DNA from: Undaria pinnatifida
Taxonomy: Eukaryota > Sar > Phaeophyceae > Laminariales > Alariaceae
Direction of reading: 5' to 3'
Length of the DNA stretch: 64,000 nucleotides
NCBI GenBank assembly: GCA_012845835.1
Contig: JABAKD010000014.1
Span: forward strand, 6,545,396 to 6,609,395
Made by a program: the position numbers and the translations under genes. Below are positions 35,401-48,800 of this stretch, one piece after another (position 1 is the first letter of the stretch; the number at the start of each line of letters is the position of its first letter). The notes under the pieces were generated by a model. The model saw nothing but the letters and a program-made list of their open reading frames with translations, did not search any database and was not told where the DNA came from.

Positions 35401-38400
35401 TCGTGTTTGTTTTGGTGTTCCATGTTCACGCCTCTTGACGCGTGAAAAACGCTCTCTCCAGCTGTTTTTTACGCCCATTTGTTTTTGTGTGGATTCCTCT
35501 CCCCCCTAAGACTCAAGTAACAAGCGGTCTTAGTAGGATACAGCTCACTCTTCATGCGACTCGCCGAACATGTCACTGGGCTCCACGCTTGGTGCAAGCA
35601 ATGTCTGCCTGGTCGGTGAAAACTCGACATGCTCCGTCCCGGCATGTAGGAATACGAGGGTCTAATAGCTGTTGTCATACGATTACGGCCATACATGAAT
35701 ATCGAGTACACCCCCCTAAGACTCAAGCAAAGCGTCACACCACCACCCCGCTCGCCGAGGCCGCTTTACCAGTCGTGGTACACAACACACACCAGATAAC
35801 GTGCAAAAGTATTTCGGGTATTTGTTTTAAATAGACCCTACAGATAAAGAAAAGGCACACTGCGATTTTCGACTATTGTTTTACATCATACCTGGTACCT
35901 GGTACCAGATAAAACTACCACAATTTTTTTCTTGGCACGAGTTTGGAGCCCCCCCCCCCCCCCCCCCCGCCTATCCCCCCGCACGCTCGCCTTCCCGTCC
36001 GAAAAACATGCCGGAAAACCCTCGTACCCAGGTGTCTCTCGAAGAGCCCAGCTTTCGACCCGCTGGTCGCGTCACCCTGGTCAACTCCGGCAATGGTTGT
36101 GAGCACCTTCTTGTCGTTACGGCGGATGGGGAGCTTCAGGCTTGCGGCTGCAATGGCTCGTGAGTACTTAGCGTTCTTATTTATTTTTTTAGTTTGAATT
36201 CTAGATCTTGCCCCATCCTTTTGAGTTCCCACTATGTTTGAATTTTGATGTTGCACACAAACAGCAAAGCAGGAAGCTGCAGACGTTTGGGTGCAATTGC
36301 TCGTGGGTCGTGATCGTTTTTTTTTTTTTCAAGTGCGGGAGTTTGGCGGTGTGCACACGTACTTTTTTTGTTTTTAATCCTCCGGTGGACGGGGAAAGGT
36401 AAAGCTTTAGGTTCGCCACACTTCCAAGTATTTTCATACATTTCGCGTTTTCGTACTTGTCGTGTGTCCATTTGACTCAATTGTATTCGTAATCCAGCTC
36501 TAGCTGGCGTACAGTAAGCAGGGGGGCTTCAGACTCGCGGCTGCAATGGCACGTGGGCCTGGAGGGCGTTTTTGACATTGGAGTTTTCCGGTGTGCACAC
36601 GTACAGTAAGCACTCCAACGCCAGTCTGCCATAAGACCGATGGGTATGGCAGGAAATGCGAATGCGAATGATGACCTGCATTTTGTTTCGCCGCCTGGCA
36701 TTATTTTCTCGAAGAGAGATTTGCTGGACGTTGGTATAATACACAGAAATCCCAGAGTGGACAAATGCTTTTGGTTCTTATAAAACTACGAAGGCTTGTG
36801 TACGAGGGGTCAGCATACAGTCCAGAAACTCCACCAAGTACCAACTGGGCACCTACTCGCGATCGTCAAACAACTCCAAAGATGGCGAGCAGGACTGCAT
36901 ACACGTCCCAGGTTCCCGTGCTCCCGGTGGAGCTCTCAGGGGGTTATGTGGGCGCTCACACGAGTGAGCAAAAAGTTTGGTGGCAGACTGATGTCTCAAG
37001 AAGCGCTGAAGGTGTACCAGGCACTCCCCTTGGCGTGAGCAGCGGTGAGCTGCAAAGAGATCGGCGCCAAAAAAGTAAAGAGTACAAGCAGCAGACGAGA
37101 GCCCGAAAAAGTTATTATACCAGGTATAGAGTACAAGCAGCAGCCGCGAGCCCAAAAATCGTTATTATACCAGGTATAGAGTACAAGCAGCAGTCAAAAT
37201 ATGCAAGAGGGTCCAAATATATTCCAAAATTCGACCATGGGGCTGCTACTGCTTCAAGCTGCTTGATGACACAGAAGAAGCACACGGAGTTGTCGACGGG
37301 ACCCAGCTACAAAGGCAACCGTACCTTCAGTGTGAAGGGAACGCAGTCCCGTTGTGCGGCGTCGCGTGCACCAGTAGGGAACTCCCTCTCCAAACCTAGC
37401 TCCCATCATCATCCGCCTCCTGTCCTGCCGCGCCCGAACCACCCAACCCCGGCTCTTCAGCAAACGTTGCAGCCATGCCCTCCCTCATCGTCTGCAAGTT
37501 GGCCAAGGTGGCTGCTGCGGCGGACAGGACTGCTGCCATCGTTGAGCTATCGTCATGGGACATACTCGACTGTCACCCACGCACGCGGCTGAGGTTCTCG
37601 ATGCCCTCTGCTGGTGCTGGTGGTTTGTGAAGGCGGGGTAACTTCTTGGGGATTTTGATGGGCATTTTGGCAATCGAATGCACCCTTGGGATTCGAACAA
37701 AAAGGCAGCATTTCGGCCATTTCAAAATACTGGTCGGCATTTTTTTGCCTCATTTCCTCTTATACCACTGTGCATCGGATATTTCAGCTAAATGCAGTCT
37801 TGGATTCGCATTTTATGACTGCATTGTTTAACCATAACCATCGGTCTAACCGGAGTCTTTTGCGAAAACAACGGTCTGCGAAAACCGCAGTCCAATACCA
37901 AACAGCAGTCGATAAAAACCGCAGTCCCCTCCTCCCTCCCCCATCCGCCATCCCCGCCCGCCCTGCCGCCTAAACCTACACGCCTTCTGTGGATGGGCGG
38001 CCATTTTTCTCGACTGGCTGGCCGGTGATAACCGACGACCATGGTTTTGTTTCATCTCTTCGGACCGGATTATCCTCTTAGGGGCCAACTGGGGCACGGG
38101 CACGCGGGGAGGAGCATCTGCTCACCGAAACTGGTCGGCCACCTTGCCGGCCTCCGAGTGTCCAAGGTGATGGGGGTTTTATCGTAGCCTTCGCGCGTGC
38201 GCGTGCATGTAAGTGTAAGCACCCGTATGTTCGTGTATTGTGTGTGATTGTGCGTATATGTGTGTAATTGTGCGTGTTTGCGTGTTTTGTGCGCGTGTAT
38301 GCCCGTTAGTGCACCTGTATGTGCGTGCTGGGAAACCTGTCGTTCTTGGTTCCTCCCCTGTGCTCTGGCTCGTGCGCGGTCTATGGCCAAATGACTAAGG

Positions 38401-41400
38401 CAAGCAACAAATGAGTGCGCCCTCTCCCTTCCGCTTCCCCTCCCTCGTTCTCTCCCTCCTCCTCTCTCTACCTGCTCCCGCCCCCCCTCCCCACTCCCTC
38501 TCCCTCTCCGTCCCCCTTCCCACTCTCCTCAACCTCTCCTCCCCCTCCACCACATTTGCCATCCCCCTCCCCACCAAACCCCGTTCCCCTTCCCCCTCTC
38601 CACCCCCCTTCCCCCTTCCCTCCCCCGCCACACATGTCAATCGTCATTTCTTTCTTACCCTTGCCGCCGTGTACTCATCTTGAGGTGGCGTGCTCATACC
38701 GGCATTCGGTGGTGGTCACTGAGGACAATCGAACTTGGACTTTTGGGGGAAACGATTACGGACAGCTGGGACACGGAGACAAGGGGACAAACCGCTCTGT
38801 CCCCACATCGGTGGCGTGTTTCGAGGGAGTGGGAGTTATGAGCGTGGCGTGCGGCATGTACCACACGGTGAGAGGGGATGGGGGGGTGGGGGGAGAGGGG
38901 TGAAATTTTGTCATGCATGGCCGTGGTCCTTGGAATCAGCGGGGGTACGGGAGGCTGGGAGTAGCAGAGGGGGAGGGGTGGGATGGCGGTAAAGGTGGCG
39001 GGGAGGGAACGGTGGCGGGGGGGAAGGGGAGGGGTGGAATGTGATGGTATGGTGTGGTGTGGTGTGGTGTGGTGTGGGGTAGTGTGGGGTGGGGTGGGGT
39101 GGGCGTAGCGGGGGGGAGCAGGCGGCGCGGGGTTGGGAAGAGAAATTGGCAGATCCACTCAAGCGGAAGTTTTTTTCAGGCCCTGGAACCTCTTGTTTGT
39201 TCTACTTCAAGCTTAATAGGTATTTGGGGAGGGAGGGTGACACTGCTACACGCGTGCTTAGAGGGAGTTGGCAGCGCAGCGCGCGACATATACCGTATGG
39301 TTAGGTGAGAAGGTGGGAGGTAGGGTGGGGGTTGGTCTGGCGTGGAGGGAGAATGAGGGTCGTCAGCGCGGCGTGCGTCATGTACCACACGGTAACAGAG
39401 GAGGGGTGGGGGTGGGTTCGGGGCAGGGCGAGGAGTTGGGGCAGGATCGGAGAGAGGCGTAGCAGTGTTATAGTGATACGTCGTACACGTTACCTGGTCT
39501 TCGTATACCTGGTGTATATTTTTGCGGCTAGAAAAGCGTTGGAATATAAGCCTCTCCTTCACAACCCATCCACGAAATGTCCATTTTCTGTTCAGGTGGT
39601 TTCTGTGGCAGGCGACGGCATGTAACGTTGAACACCAACCTGAGAGGTTATAAGTCGGTGTGCCCAGGCATTTGTGGTTATATCCCGGCACAGGGGTGCT
39701 TTGGCCAATGAGCACAGCCAATGTAGAGTTCTTGTAGTGGATTCCTATTGTACCGGAAAACGGTGCCAAACACACCCGGTGTACCTTTTTATGGATAAAT
39801 CACATATTTTGTTATGTGCAGGCGGTTTCGGTTGTAGGCGGCGGCATGTACACCTTCGGCAAGAACGATCACGGGCAGCTCGGCCTTGAAGGGGGTCTGT
39901 CGAGACACTCCCCGGTGAGTTTCGTTTTCGTGTATGTGGCGTGTGGAATTAAACTTGGTTGCCGGTGGTGGTGGTGGTGGTGGTGGTGGTGATGATCGTG
40001 GTGGTGGTGGTGGTGGTGGTGAAGGTGGTGGTGGTAGTGATTACGGTGCTGGTGGATGATCTGCGTGATCTGGATCAGGTTGACCGGATGGACGCCGAGT
40101 GACCTGCATGATCTAGACCACGTTGCCGGGTGAGAGCCGAATGATCTGCATGGGCTAGACCATGTTCACCGTGTAGGATCTGAAGGATCTGTTCGGAATA
40201 TGTCCCCGCTGTGGGGTTCGTGTATTACGAGAAGGGAGTTGTAAAATCAAAGGCCAAATTGGAAAAAACTTGCTGCCCTCGAGGGTTGTGTTTTATGATT
40301 TCATCCTGTACACGTCAGCTCTTTCTTCCATAAATTTAGGGTCGATACTCATCTTTGCAAGCTGCGTGATACACCGACAGCTCGTTTTTACGTATGTATT
40401 ATTATTTCCATCTATGTATATATTTAGTACGATACGGACCCTGTTATGTCATATCGGCAGCTATAATACCAAATTTTACAAACTTCCAAGAAAAAGTCTA
40501 CCCTTCGGGGGTTCGATCTGTATGATACAGATCCGGCACAACGTGCCACAACCGCAAATATAGATAATAAGATGTCTAGATAATCTAGATCATGATCTGC
40601 GTGGTGTTTAAACGGTTCTGCTGCCATCCGTCCTTAAGAAATCGCCGAAAACAGATTGCACCGTTGGGCGGGTGGACGAACCGGTGTAGGCAAGAATCCT
40701 CGCAGGTTACGGAACAGGTACGATAATGGAATCGCGGTATCGAGAAGGTGCAGCGGGACGAGAACAAGTGGAAGTTGTGTTGGTGCCGTGATTTTGTTTC
40801 CAAAAAAATGCCGCCGAGCTGAGTGCCCGGCGCGGAGTGAAAATCCCGGGGGAGACCTTCCTTCCTTGGGGAAGGAGGCCTCATCCAATCGAACGCTTGC
40901 ATTAAGCGATCGGCGGCAGTTCTACAGCGCCAACGTGACGCTCTTGAATTTTTGGTAGTCGCCCCCCCCCCACCTCCCTCCCCCCAAACTCCACGCGATG
41001 TCTGCCCGGTCAGTTAAAACCCGATGTGGTCTGTCCCAGCATTGTAAGGATGCAAGGGTTTATGGTCGTACGACTAAGTCCAATTTATAAAATAAGTTCA
41101 CGACCCCCTCTCACCCCCCCACCCTTCCTCCCCACCCAACGTGTGATCAGGCGCCGACACCCTACATGTACCGTGTTGAAGCGACTAGCGTCCGGCTATT
41201 TTCATACCGCCGTCTTAAGGGGGTCTATCGAGACCTTTGCTTTCGGACGCAACCTAACCCTAACCCCAACCCGAAACGCGCAACCTGAAACCCGGGGATG
41301 GCTTCTAAGCATCCCCGTAGTTGTAATATTTATCTCGCGTACGTAGGCGTGATTGTCACCCCCCCCCCCCCCCCTAGGCTCAAGGTGCCCATGTCCGCCT

Positions 41401-44400
41401 TACGAGCGGTTGTTGGAATGATGCAGTTCACCCTTCATGCGACTCGTCGAACACCTCACGGCGCTTCGCTCTTGATGCGATCAATGTCTGCCTGTAGTTG
41501 GTGAAAACCCGACGTGCTCCGTTCCGGCATAGTAGGGATGCGAGGGTCCATGATCATACGACTAAGGGAAGTGTGCTACGATAGAGTTGCACCACTTTTT
41601 CTCTGAGGTTCCAGAATTTGGGGAACTTAAGACCTCTGCTCAAAACTGGTTTTGGAGAAAGAATATAACAGGTAGCTGCCACCGGATGAAACATCCCATG
41701 GCCCTAAGGACAAAACAAGAATCATGAAAAAAATGTGGTCTGTTTTCCGACGATTTTTGGGTTAAGGAGCCCCGTCATTCAGAAAAAAAAGTAGCCAAAA
41801 AATGCTACCTCTATCGTAGTATGCGTCTATACCATTAAACATACAGAGTACCCCCCCCCCCCCCCCCCTCCCCCCCCCGCTTCGTGTTGACAGGTGCGAC
41901 ACCCGACGTGTACCGCCGTGATAAAGCAGCTAGCGTGTGGGTACTTCCACACCGTGGCCTTGAGCGCGTCTGGCGAGGTGTTTGCTTTTGGACGCAACGA
42001 TTACGGGCAGCTTGGAAACGGTCATAGAGAGAGCATGTGGTGAGCAAGTAGGACCCCGGGGCGAGAGATGCGGGCGGCGGCGCCGCCGGGGGGTCCGGGG
42101 GAAGGGGCAGGGAACGGGAGGGGTAGACATGGTGGAGTTTGCCGTGCAGTCTGTCGTTTTTTCCAGTAGGGAGGTGCGCTGCTGTAGCGTTTCACTTGCC
42201 ATGTTTCATGTTTTCAGAGAGGAAATGTGGCTGGTCTCCTCCCCCCCCCCCCGACACCCAGGCAAGCCGGCCAGGTGCCTGATCTGGCCGGCAAGCAGAT
42301 AATTCAGGTAGCGTGCGGCTGCTACCACACAATTTCGCTGGACTCTGAAGGGCGGGTGTACCCCTTCGGAAGGTGAGGGGGTGATAGGCTTTGACCGCAG
42401 TACGCACGCAATCGTTTTCACTTAGATGGCCCTGTTTTCTTGCGGTTTCTTTGCGTCATCGTTATTTTATGTTCGCATAAGCGTACTTAAGGCTAGGGTA
42501 GTTATGAAAATTTCGAGTGCACCCCTTTTAGAAGGTGAAGGTGGTTGGTTTTGACCAAATGCTTAGACGTAGGCTCGCACTTTATGTTGGCATTATAAGG
42601 TGGCGTTTTTCGTGTTTACTCGCGTATTAAAAATGTACTTGCCTTTTAGAATCCTTAGATAACTTTGAAGAGTACCCCTTCGGCGGAAGGTGAAAGTGGT
42701 CAGGTTTGGCCCAATGAGCTCGACATTCAATTCCCTTGAATGGTCTTTTTTTTTTGCGCGTTTTCTCGCAAATGCGTTGTATTTCGTATAGGTTTTAGAA
42801 TGATTCTACCACTTTCACGTGCCGTCGCTTGAGTGTTGGGCTCTTTTCGTGTTATAGGCGCAAAAATACTTGCAGATTTTTGCTTTTTGGCAAAATACCA
42901 TCTCGCTTGACTCTGAAGGCTGGATGTACCTGTTTGGAAGGTAGGGGTGGCGTAGCACCGGCTACTCTCGGCGACACCGTAGATTTTAAGGCTGAGAGTT
43001 GGTCGACTTTAAGTCGCCGAGTAATTGTTCGTTTGGTTGAGGTGACTACAAGTCGCGGACTAGTTACATTACCCTCAGCCTCATCCTTATCCCTACCCTC
43101 ACCCTTTCTCTTGCCCTTATCCTAACCCTTACCCTTACCTTTACCCTTATCCTTACCCTTACCCTTATCCGTACCCGTACCCTTACCCTTACCCTTGCCC
43201 GTGCCCATACCGTTACCGTTACTCATACTCTTACCCTTTCCCTTACCCTTACCCGTACCCATATCCGTACTCATACTTTTACCCTTGCCCTTACCCAAAC
43301 CTTGCCATTACCTTTGCCCTTACCCTTACCCGTACCCTTACCCTTATCCTTACCCTTGCCCTTACCCTTACCCTTACCCTTAACCTTACCCTTACCCTTA
43401 CCGTCATCTTTTCCCTTGCCCTTACCCTTACCCTTTCCCTGTCCCTTCCCCTCTTCCTTACCTTTGCCCTCACACTTTTTACCCGTGCCCTTACTCTTAC
43501 TCTTACCCTTGCCCTTACCCAAACCTTGCCGTCACCATTACCCTTACCCTTACCATTACCCTTACCCGTAACCATGGCCATACCTTTACTATTTCCGTTG
43601 CCCTTACTCTTACCCTTACCCTTACCCTTACCCTTACCCTTACTCTTACCCTTACCCTTACCCTTTCGCTTACATTTACCCTTACCCCTACCCTTTCCCT
43701 TGCATTTACCATCACCCTTGCTCTTACTCTTGTAGAAATAACCACGGTCAGCTCGGAACGGGTACGACGGAGGACTCCTGCCGGCCATGCTTTGTCGAAA
43801 AACTGTCGGAAAGCTTCGTGTGCCAGGTATTATATGCTATTATACCACTTCCTCTTCCCTTCAGTGTTTCGCTGCGCCACAAGTGCCCACCATGGGATAT
43901 TTCTCCTTTATTTTTCGTGCAGGGAGTATCTTTGGATGACAATTCGAAACATATGTATATGATACGATGAACATGAATTATTACCTTTCTTCAAGGGCTT
44001 ATCTCTACTAGAGCACTGAAAAGCCCCATACTAACTTCAAGTAAATTTGTAAAAAACAAGGGTTTCCAGTTGTAAAGGCTTTAATTAACCCCCTTCCTCC
44101 CCCTCCCTCCCCCTCCTTTCTTAACATCATCCGTTTTTTTTTCAGGTGGCTGCGGGTTTCTACCACACGCTCTGTCTTACGGGCCCGGCATTATCGGGGA
44201 GAGAGGGCACGCGTGGGGCTAAGTCGTTAAGCTCGGACCTGTACCGTTTGCTCAACAATCCGGCGGGAAGCGACGTCACATTCAAAGTGGAGGGGGAGGC
44301 TATTTTCGGGCATAGGTACAGCGGTAGGGTAGGGGGGTTTGGTATTGGTGCTTGCTTTTCTTTCATGGGGGTGTTGTGGTAAGTTTTTTTTGCGACCACG

Positions 44401-45010
44401 GGCTAGGTTTTCAGGGAATTGAGCTAATTCCTAAATATCATCATCATTATCATGGTCACCATCGTCATCATCGTCATCATCACCATCAATGTAATGCAAA
44501 CTGAACTGCCTATCACCCTCCGAAATGCAATGGCATGTTTCTTCAGTAGCGCTTAGCACTCATTCGACGAAACCCATTCATGGGTCACCACTGCTATCTC
44601 GGGATGTTTCATTGGTCAATACACGCATACACAGATTTACACCATTCAGACCTGATCCCAACCCGACCTGAGCCCTCCAAACTGACCCTGGGTATGTTTC
44701 TAGCCGCCATCGGGGACCACCAAGCGTCCTGGTTTCTACGCCGAACAAAATCGAGAGTCGGCCGCGGCGAATGGTTTGTTGGCCACGGCTACCTTGTGGC
44801 AAACCATTTTGTCGAATATAGTAGTACTCCCTCTATGCTATAACGCCGGTATGTGCACTATAGAGGGAGATTCCGGCACTATATCGGCAACCGACACTAC
44901 TCCGCACGCTGCCACTACTGGTTGTTTACGTCTGTGCCAAGCGTCTTCACAGGCAGTGTAGCGAGCAACCAGCACCACTCAACCGGCACTATCGAGGGGT
45001 ATCTGTATTC

Positions 45011-45043
<33 letters not shown>

Positions 45044-45044
45044 G

Positions 45045-45082
<38 letters not shown>

Positions 45083-45102
45083 GTCTGTCTGCCTATCTAT
45101 TA

Positions 45103-45178
<76 letters not shown>

Positions 45179-45203
45179 AATCTATCTATCAATCTATCTA
45201 TCA

Positions 45204-45258
<55 letters not shown>

Positions 45259-45277
45259 AATCTATCTATCAATCCAT

Positions 45278-45331
<54 letters not shown>

Positions 45332-45351
45332 GTCTATTCATCTATCTATCG

Positions 45352-45417
<66 letters not shown>

Positions 45418-45462
45418 TCATCTATCTGTCTATCTATCTATCTCAATATCTATCTATCTCAA

Positions 45463-45523
<61 letters not shown>

Positions 45524-45538
45524 CAATATCTATCTCAA

Positions 45539-45634
<96 letters not shown>

Positions 45635-45745
45635 AATCTATCTCTCTATCTATCTATCTATCTATCTATCTATTTATCTATCTATATGTCTATCTATCTA
45701 TCTATTTGTCTGTCCGTCTATCTATCTATCTATATGTTTATTTAT

Positions 45746-45813
<68 letters not shown>

Positions 45814-48800
45814 CTATCCGTCTGTCTATCTATCTACTGTAAGGGGTGTATACTCTTAGTTGGGCAGGGGAAGGGGCAATGTAGGATGGCCCGATTTGTT
45901 GAAGCGAATGCAGTTGAAGACATACACACGCATTCGTGTACAACTATAGCTTGCGCTGCCGGAGTTGTATGTAACGAGGACCACTGATAGAGTCAGCTCA
46001 CGCCATCACTACAGTGGAATCCGAAGGGTGCGCCAGCTAGCGTTGGGTTGAGAAGGCAACTGAGTTAAATCGACACACTACGCGTATGAAAATACGTGGA
46101 AGTGTCGTGAGCTTAAGCTTTATTTTTCCCCATCCGCCGGAGGATGAAAAAAAAAAAAGAAAAGAAAGCAGTTGAAGCTAGGCCTTTGTCCATTCCATTT
46201 GAACAAGTGTATCTCCTTCAGAACTTGACGTATATTTTCGTAGAAAAAATACTCGAAGTTAGTGTGAGGTATCTTCTGGGGTTCTACAAGGGTTAAGAGC
46301 ATAACATTAGCATAATTGGGGTTTGTTTCAAGCATTTAAGCATTTTTTTTTGGGGGGGGGGCGGGGGACAAGGTAGCACTTATTTTGTTACCTCATCCAA
46401 TATTGACATAACCAGGCGTTGTTAAGAGCATGAAAAATGGCGTAATTATTTTTATTTTTCAGGCATATAAGAGCCTCACTGGGGGAAAATGTGGTTGCAT
46501 TCTGTTTTCGTGCGCCTTGTCTAGAAAAAAGCAGACCATGTAAAATAATAGGAAGCGCCGCACAACGGATGCACGAAGTATAAGTGTAGCTGAACCGAAC
46601 GCCTTGAAGCACGGGAGACGAGCTGGTAGCGGGAGCGAGGGCGGGAGTGGGGGCGGGGGCAGGCGTTGGGGGGGGGGGGGTAGCGAGGGGCGGGGCGAAG
46701 GCCGCGCACGCAAATATCGGTACCTTGTGGCGTTATTGAATTTGCACATCTTACCCTTCCCCCGAACGCGTTGCCAGTCTCCCGCGACCTCTCCCACTCG
46801 AACTGGTCTATCGCCGTGGTATCAACTACCAGGTGCATCATCGGGGCCCGATGCGAGCCGCTGGCTTGCATGTTGGACGGGCCGATGAAAGAGGCGTCGA
46901 ACACCGGGGACGGGGGAATTCCAGTACCGAACCAAAGGCGTTCCGTTTTTCTCGCGTTTCTGGAGTTTCTTTACACGGATAAGGTAAGGAAGCATGATAC
47001 GGTAGGGGGGTAACCCCCCCCCCCCCCCCCCCCCCTCCCTGCGCGCACCGCCTCTTTCGCAGTGGACCCATATGTGTTGTTTGGAAGAAAAGCTCAGGAA
47101 AAGTGCAAACAATACATGTGCACATTGAATCAAATCGTACGCTAGCCCTACCAACCCTAGCCCTAACCTAGCCTTGATCCGCAGTGTGTATAGCTGATTG
47201 CGCTCAGTGCTGATTTCGAGGCTCGATTTATTCTGGGGTGCAATAGTGGCGCTAGGAATGTATGAACAAAAACGATACACATAGCTGAGGTTAATAGTGC
47301 GGTAACCCTGGCCGTAGCCCTATCGCTAACCCCAACCCTAACCCTAACCCATGGGATAACCCATGCGATAACCCATGCGATAACCCATGCGATGTAGAGG
47401 TGATGGTGCTCGGTTCTGTTTGTTCGGATCTAGAGCTTTGTCTGTACCTTGTGGAGTCACAGACCAGTACGTTGTAGACGCGTTGGAACGACTATGTGAC
47501 GACACCGTCCATGAAATCTCCATTTCCACCCCCCCCCGGCTCCCCCCTCCCCTCCCCCCGGGCGCGTAGTTTCTCATTCGCGTTTGATTCCATACATTGT
47601 TTTGAAGGTAATGGCGCTGGGTGCCGATTGCCTGGATCTGGAGTTTTGCCTGGACCTTCTGGAAATCGCCGACCAGTACCTGGTGGACGCGTTGAAGCGG
47701 TTGTGCGAGAACACTGTGCTGAAAGGAATTACGGTGCGCCCTACCTTGTCCAATACATCGAACAATGTTCGGCGTTCCCCGCTGGCGTCGGGGCAGACCC
47801 CTTTCGTGCGTGGTTGTCTGACCGAGTACCTCGTCTCGCTCTCTCTCCTCTTTTTTTTTTGGTATTTTCGTTCCGTGTTTCTTCGCGCGTGCGCGGCGGT
47901 TGCTGACGGTCATGGGGATTTTAAACACGGGCGGATACCTCGTGCGAGCTCCTCATGGCCACGGACTCCAGGCTGGAAAAGACCTACCGGTTTTGCTTGT
48001 CTGGCCAAACATCTCATGTCGTATTTCCTCCTCCTGTTCTTCGCTTGGTGTGGGATACCTCAAATTGCCCATCTCCTCCATTATTTTTTTGTTGGATGCG
48101 TTCCGCGTTTTCACACGGCGGCGGCTGCGGCGGCGGCGGTTTCCAGGGCAACAGGCGTGTAACGCGTGCGAGCTACTACCCGTTTGTCTTATTTGGTCGA
48201 GTACCTCATCTCGCTCGTCTTCTCCTCTTTGCTCCGTTGTTCGTTTTGGTTGTTACGTTGCGTATTTTCACGCGCGGCTCCGGCTGCGGCGGCGGCGGTG
48301 GCGACGACGACGGTTACGGCGGTTTGACTGGTGACGGTTGGACACAATTAGGAATATAACGCATGCGAGCTGCTGATGACCGCAGACTCTCGGCGGGCTA
48401 CTTCCCTCCGGCGTAAATGCTTGGAGTTCATCGTCAGGAACACGGGGAGAGTATATGCCACAGGAGGTTACTACTCGTTGCCCCCTAGTGTCCGCGCCGA
48501 GGTTAGCGCCGCCGTTGCGGCGGCTTCGGGGACGGCTTCTTGTGCAACGGGAATAGATACCAAGGTGAGCGGCTTGTGTAGCGGATGTCTTGTTTTTTGG
48601 CGATTATTGAATTTAAACCGATTATCGTCCCGATTTGTAAATATTTCGCAGCACATAACTGACAACGTCCCGATTTGTAAATATTTCGCAGCACATAACT
48701 GACAACACACCACTGCGAAAGCTCGCACAAGGTTATCCGGAAGAAAAGGCCTCCGAGACAGGACGGAGTCATGCTAACTTAACACAGAGTATAATCGTGA

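Noticed and set aside
36765..37592. 275-codon open frame inside intron 4 of the RCC1-BTB gene
   Set aside because: No ATG context, no domain, runs through a 49-bp tandem duplication and sits between two well-supported exons in phase.
43078..43735. Chromosome end or telomere
   Set aside because: The repeat unit is CCCTTA, not CCCTAA, and the array lies inside an intron with exons on both sides.
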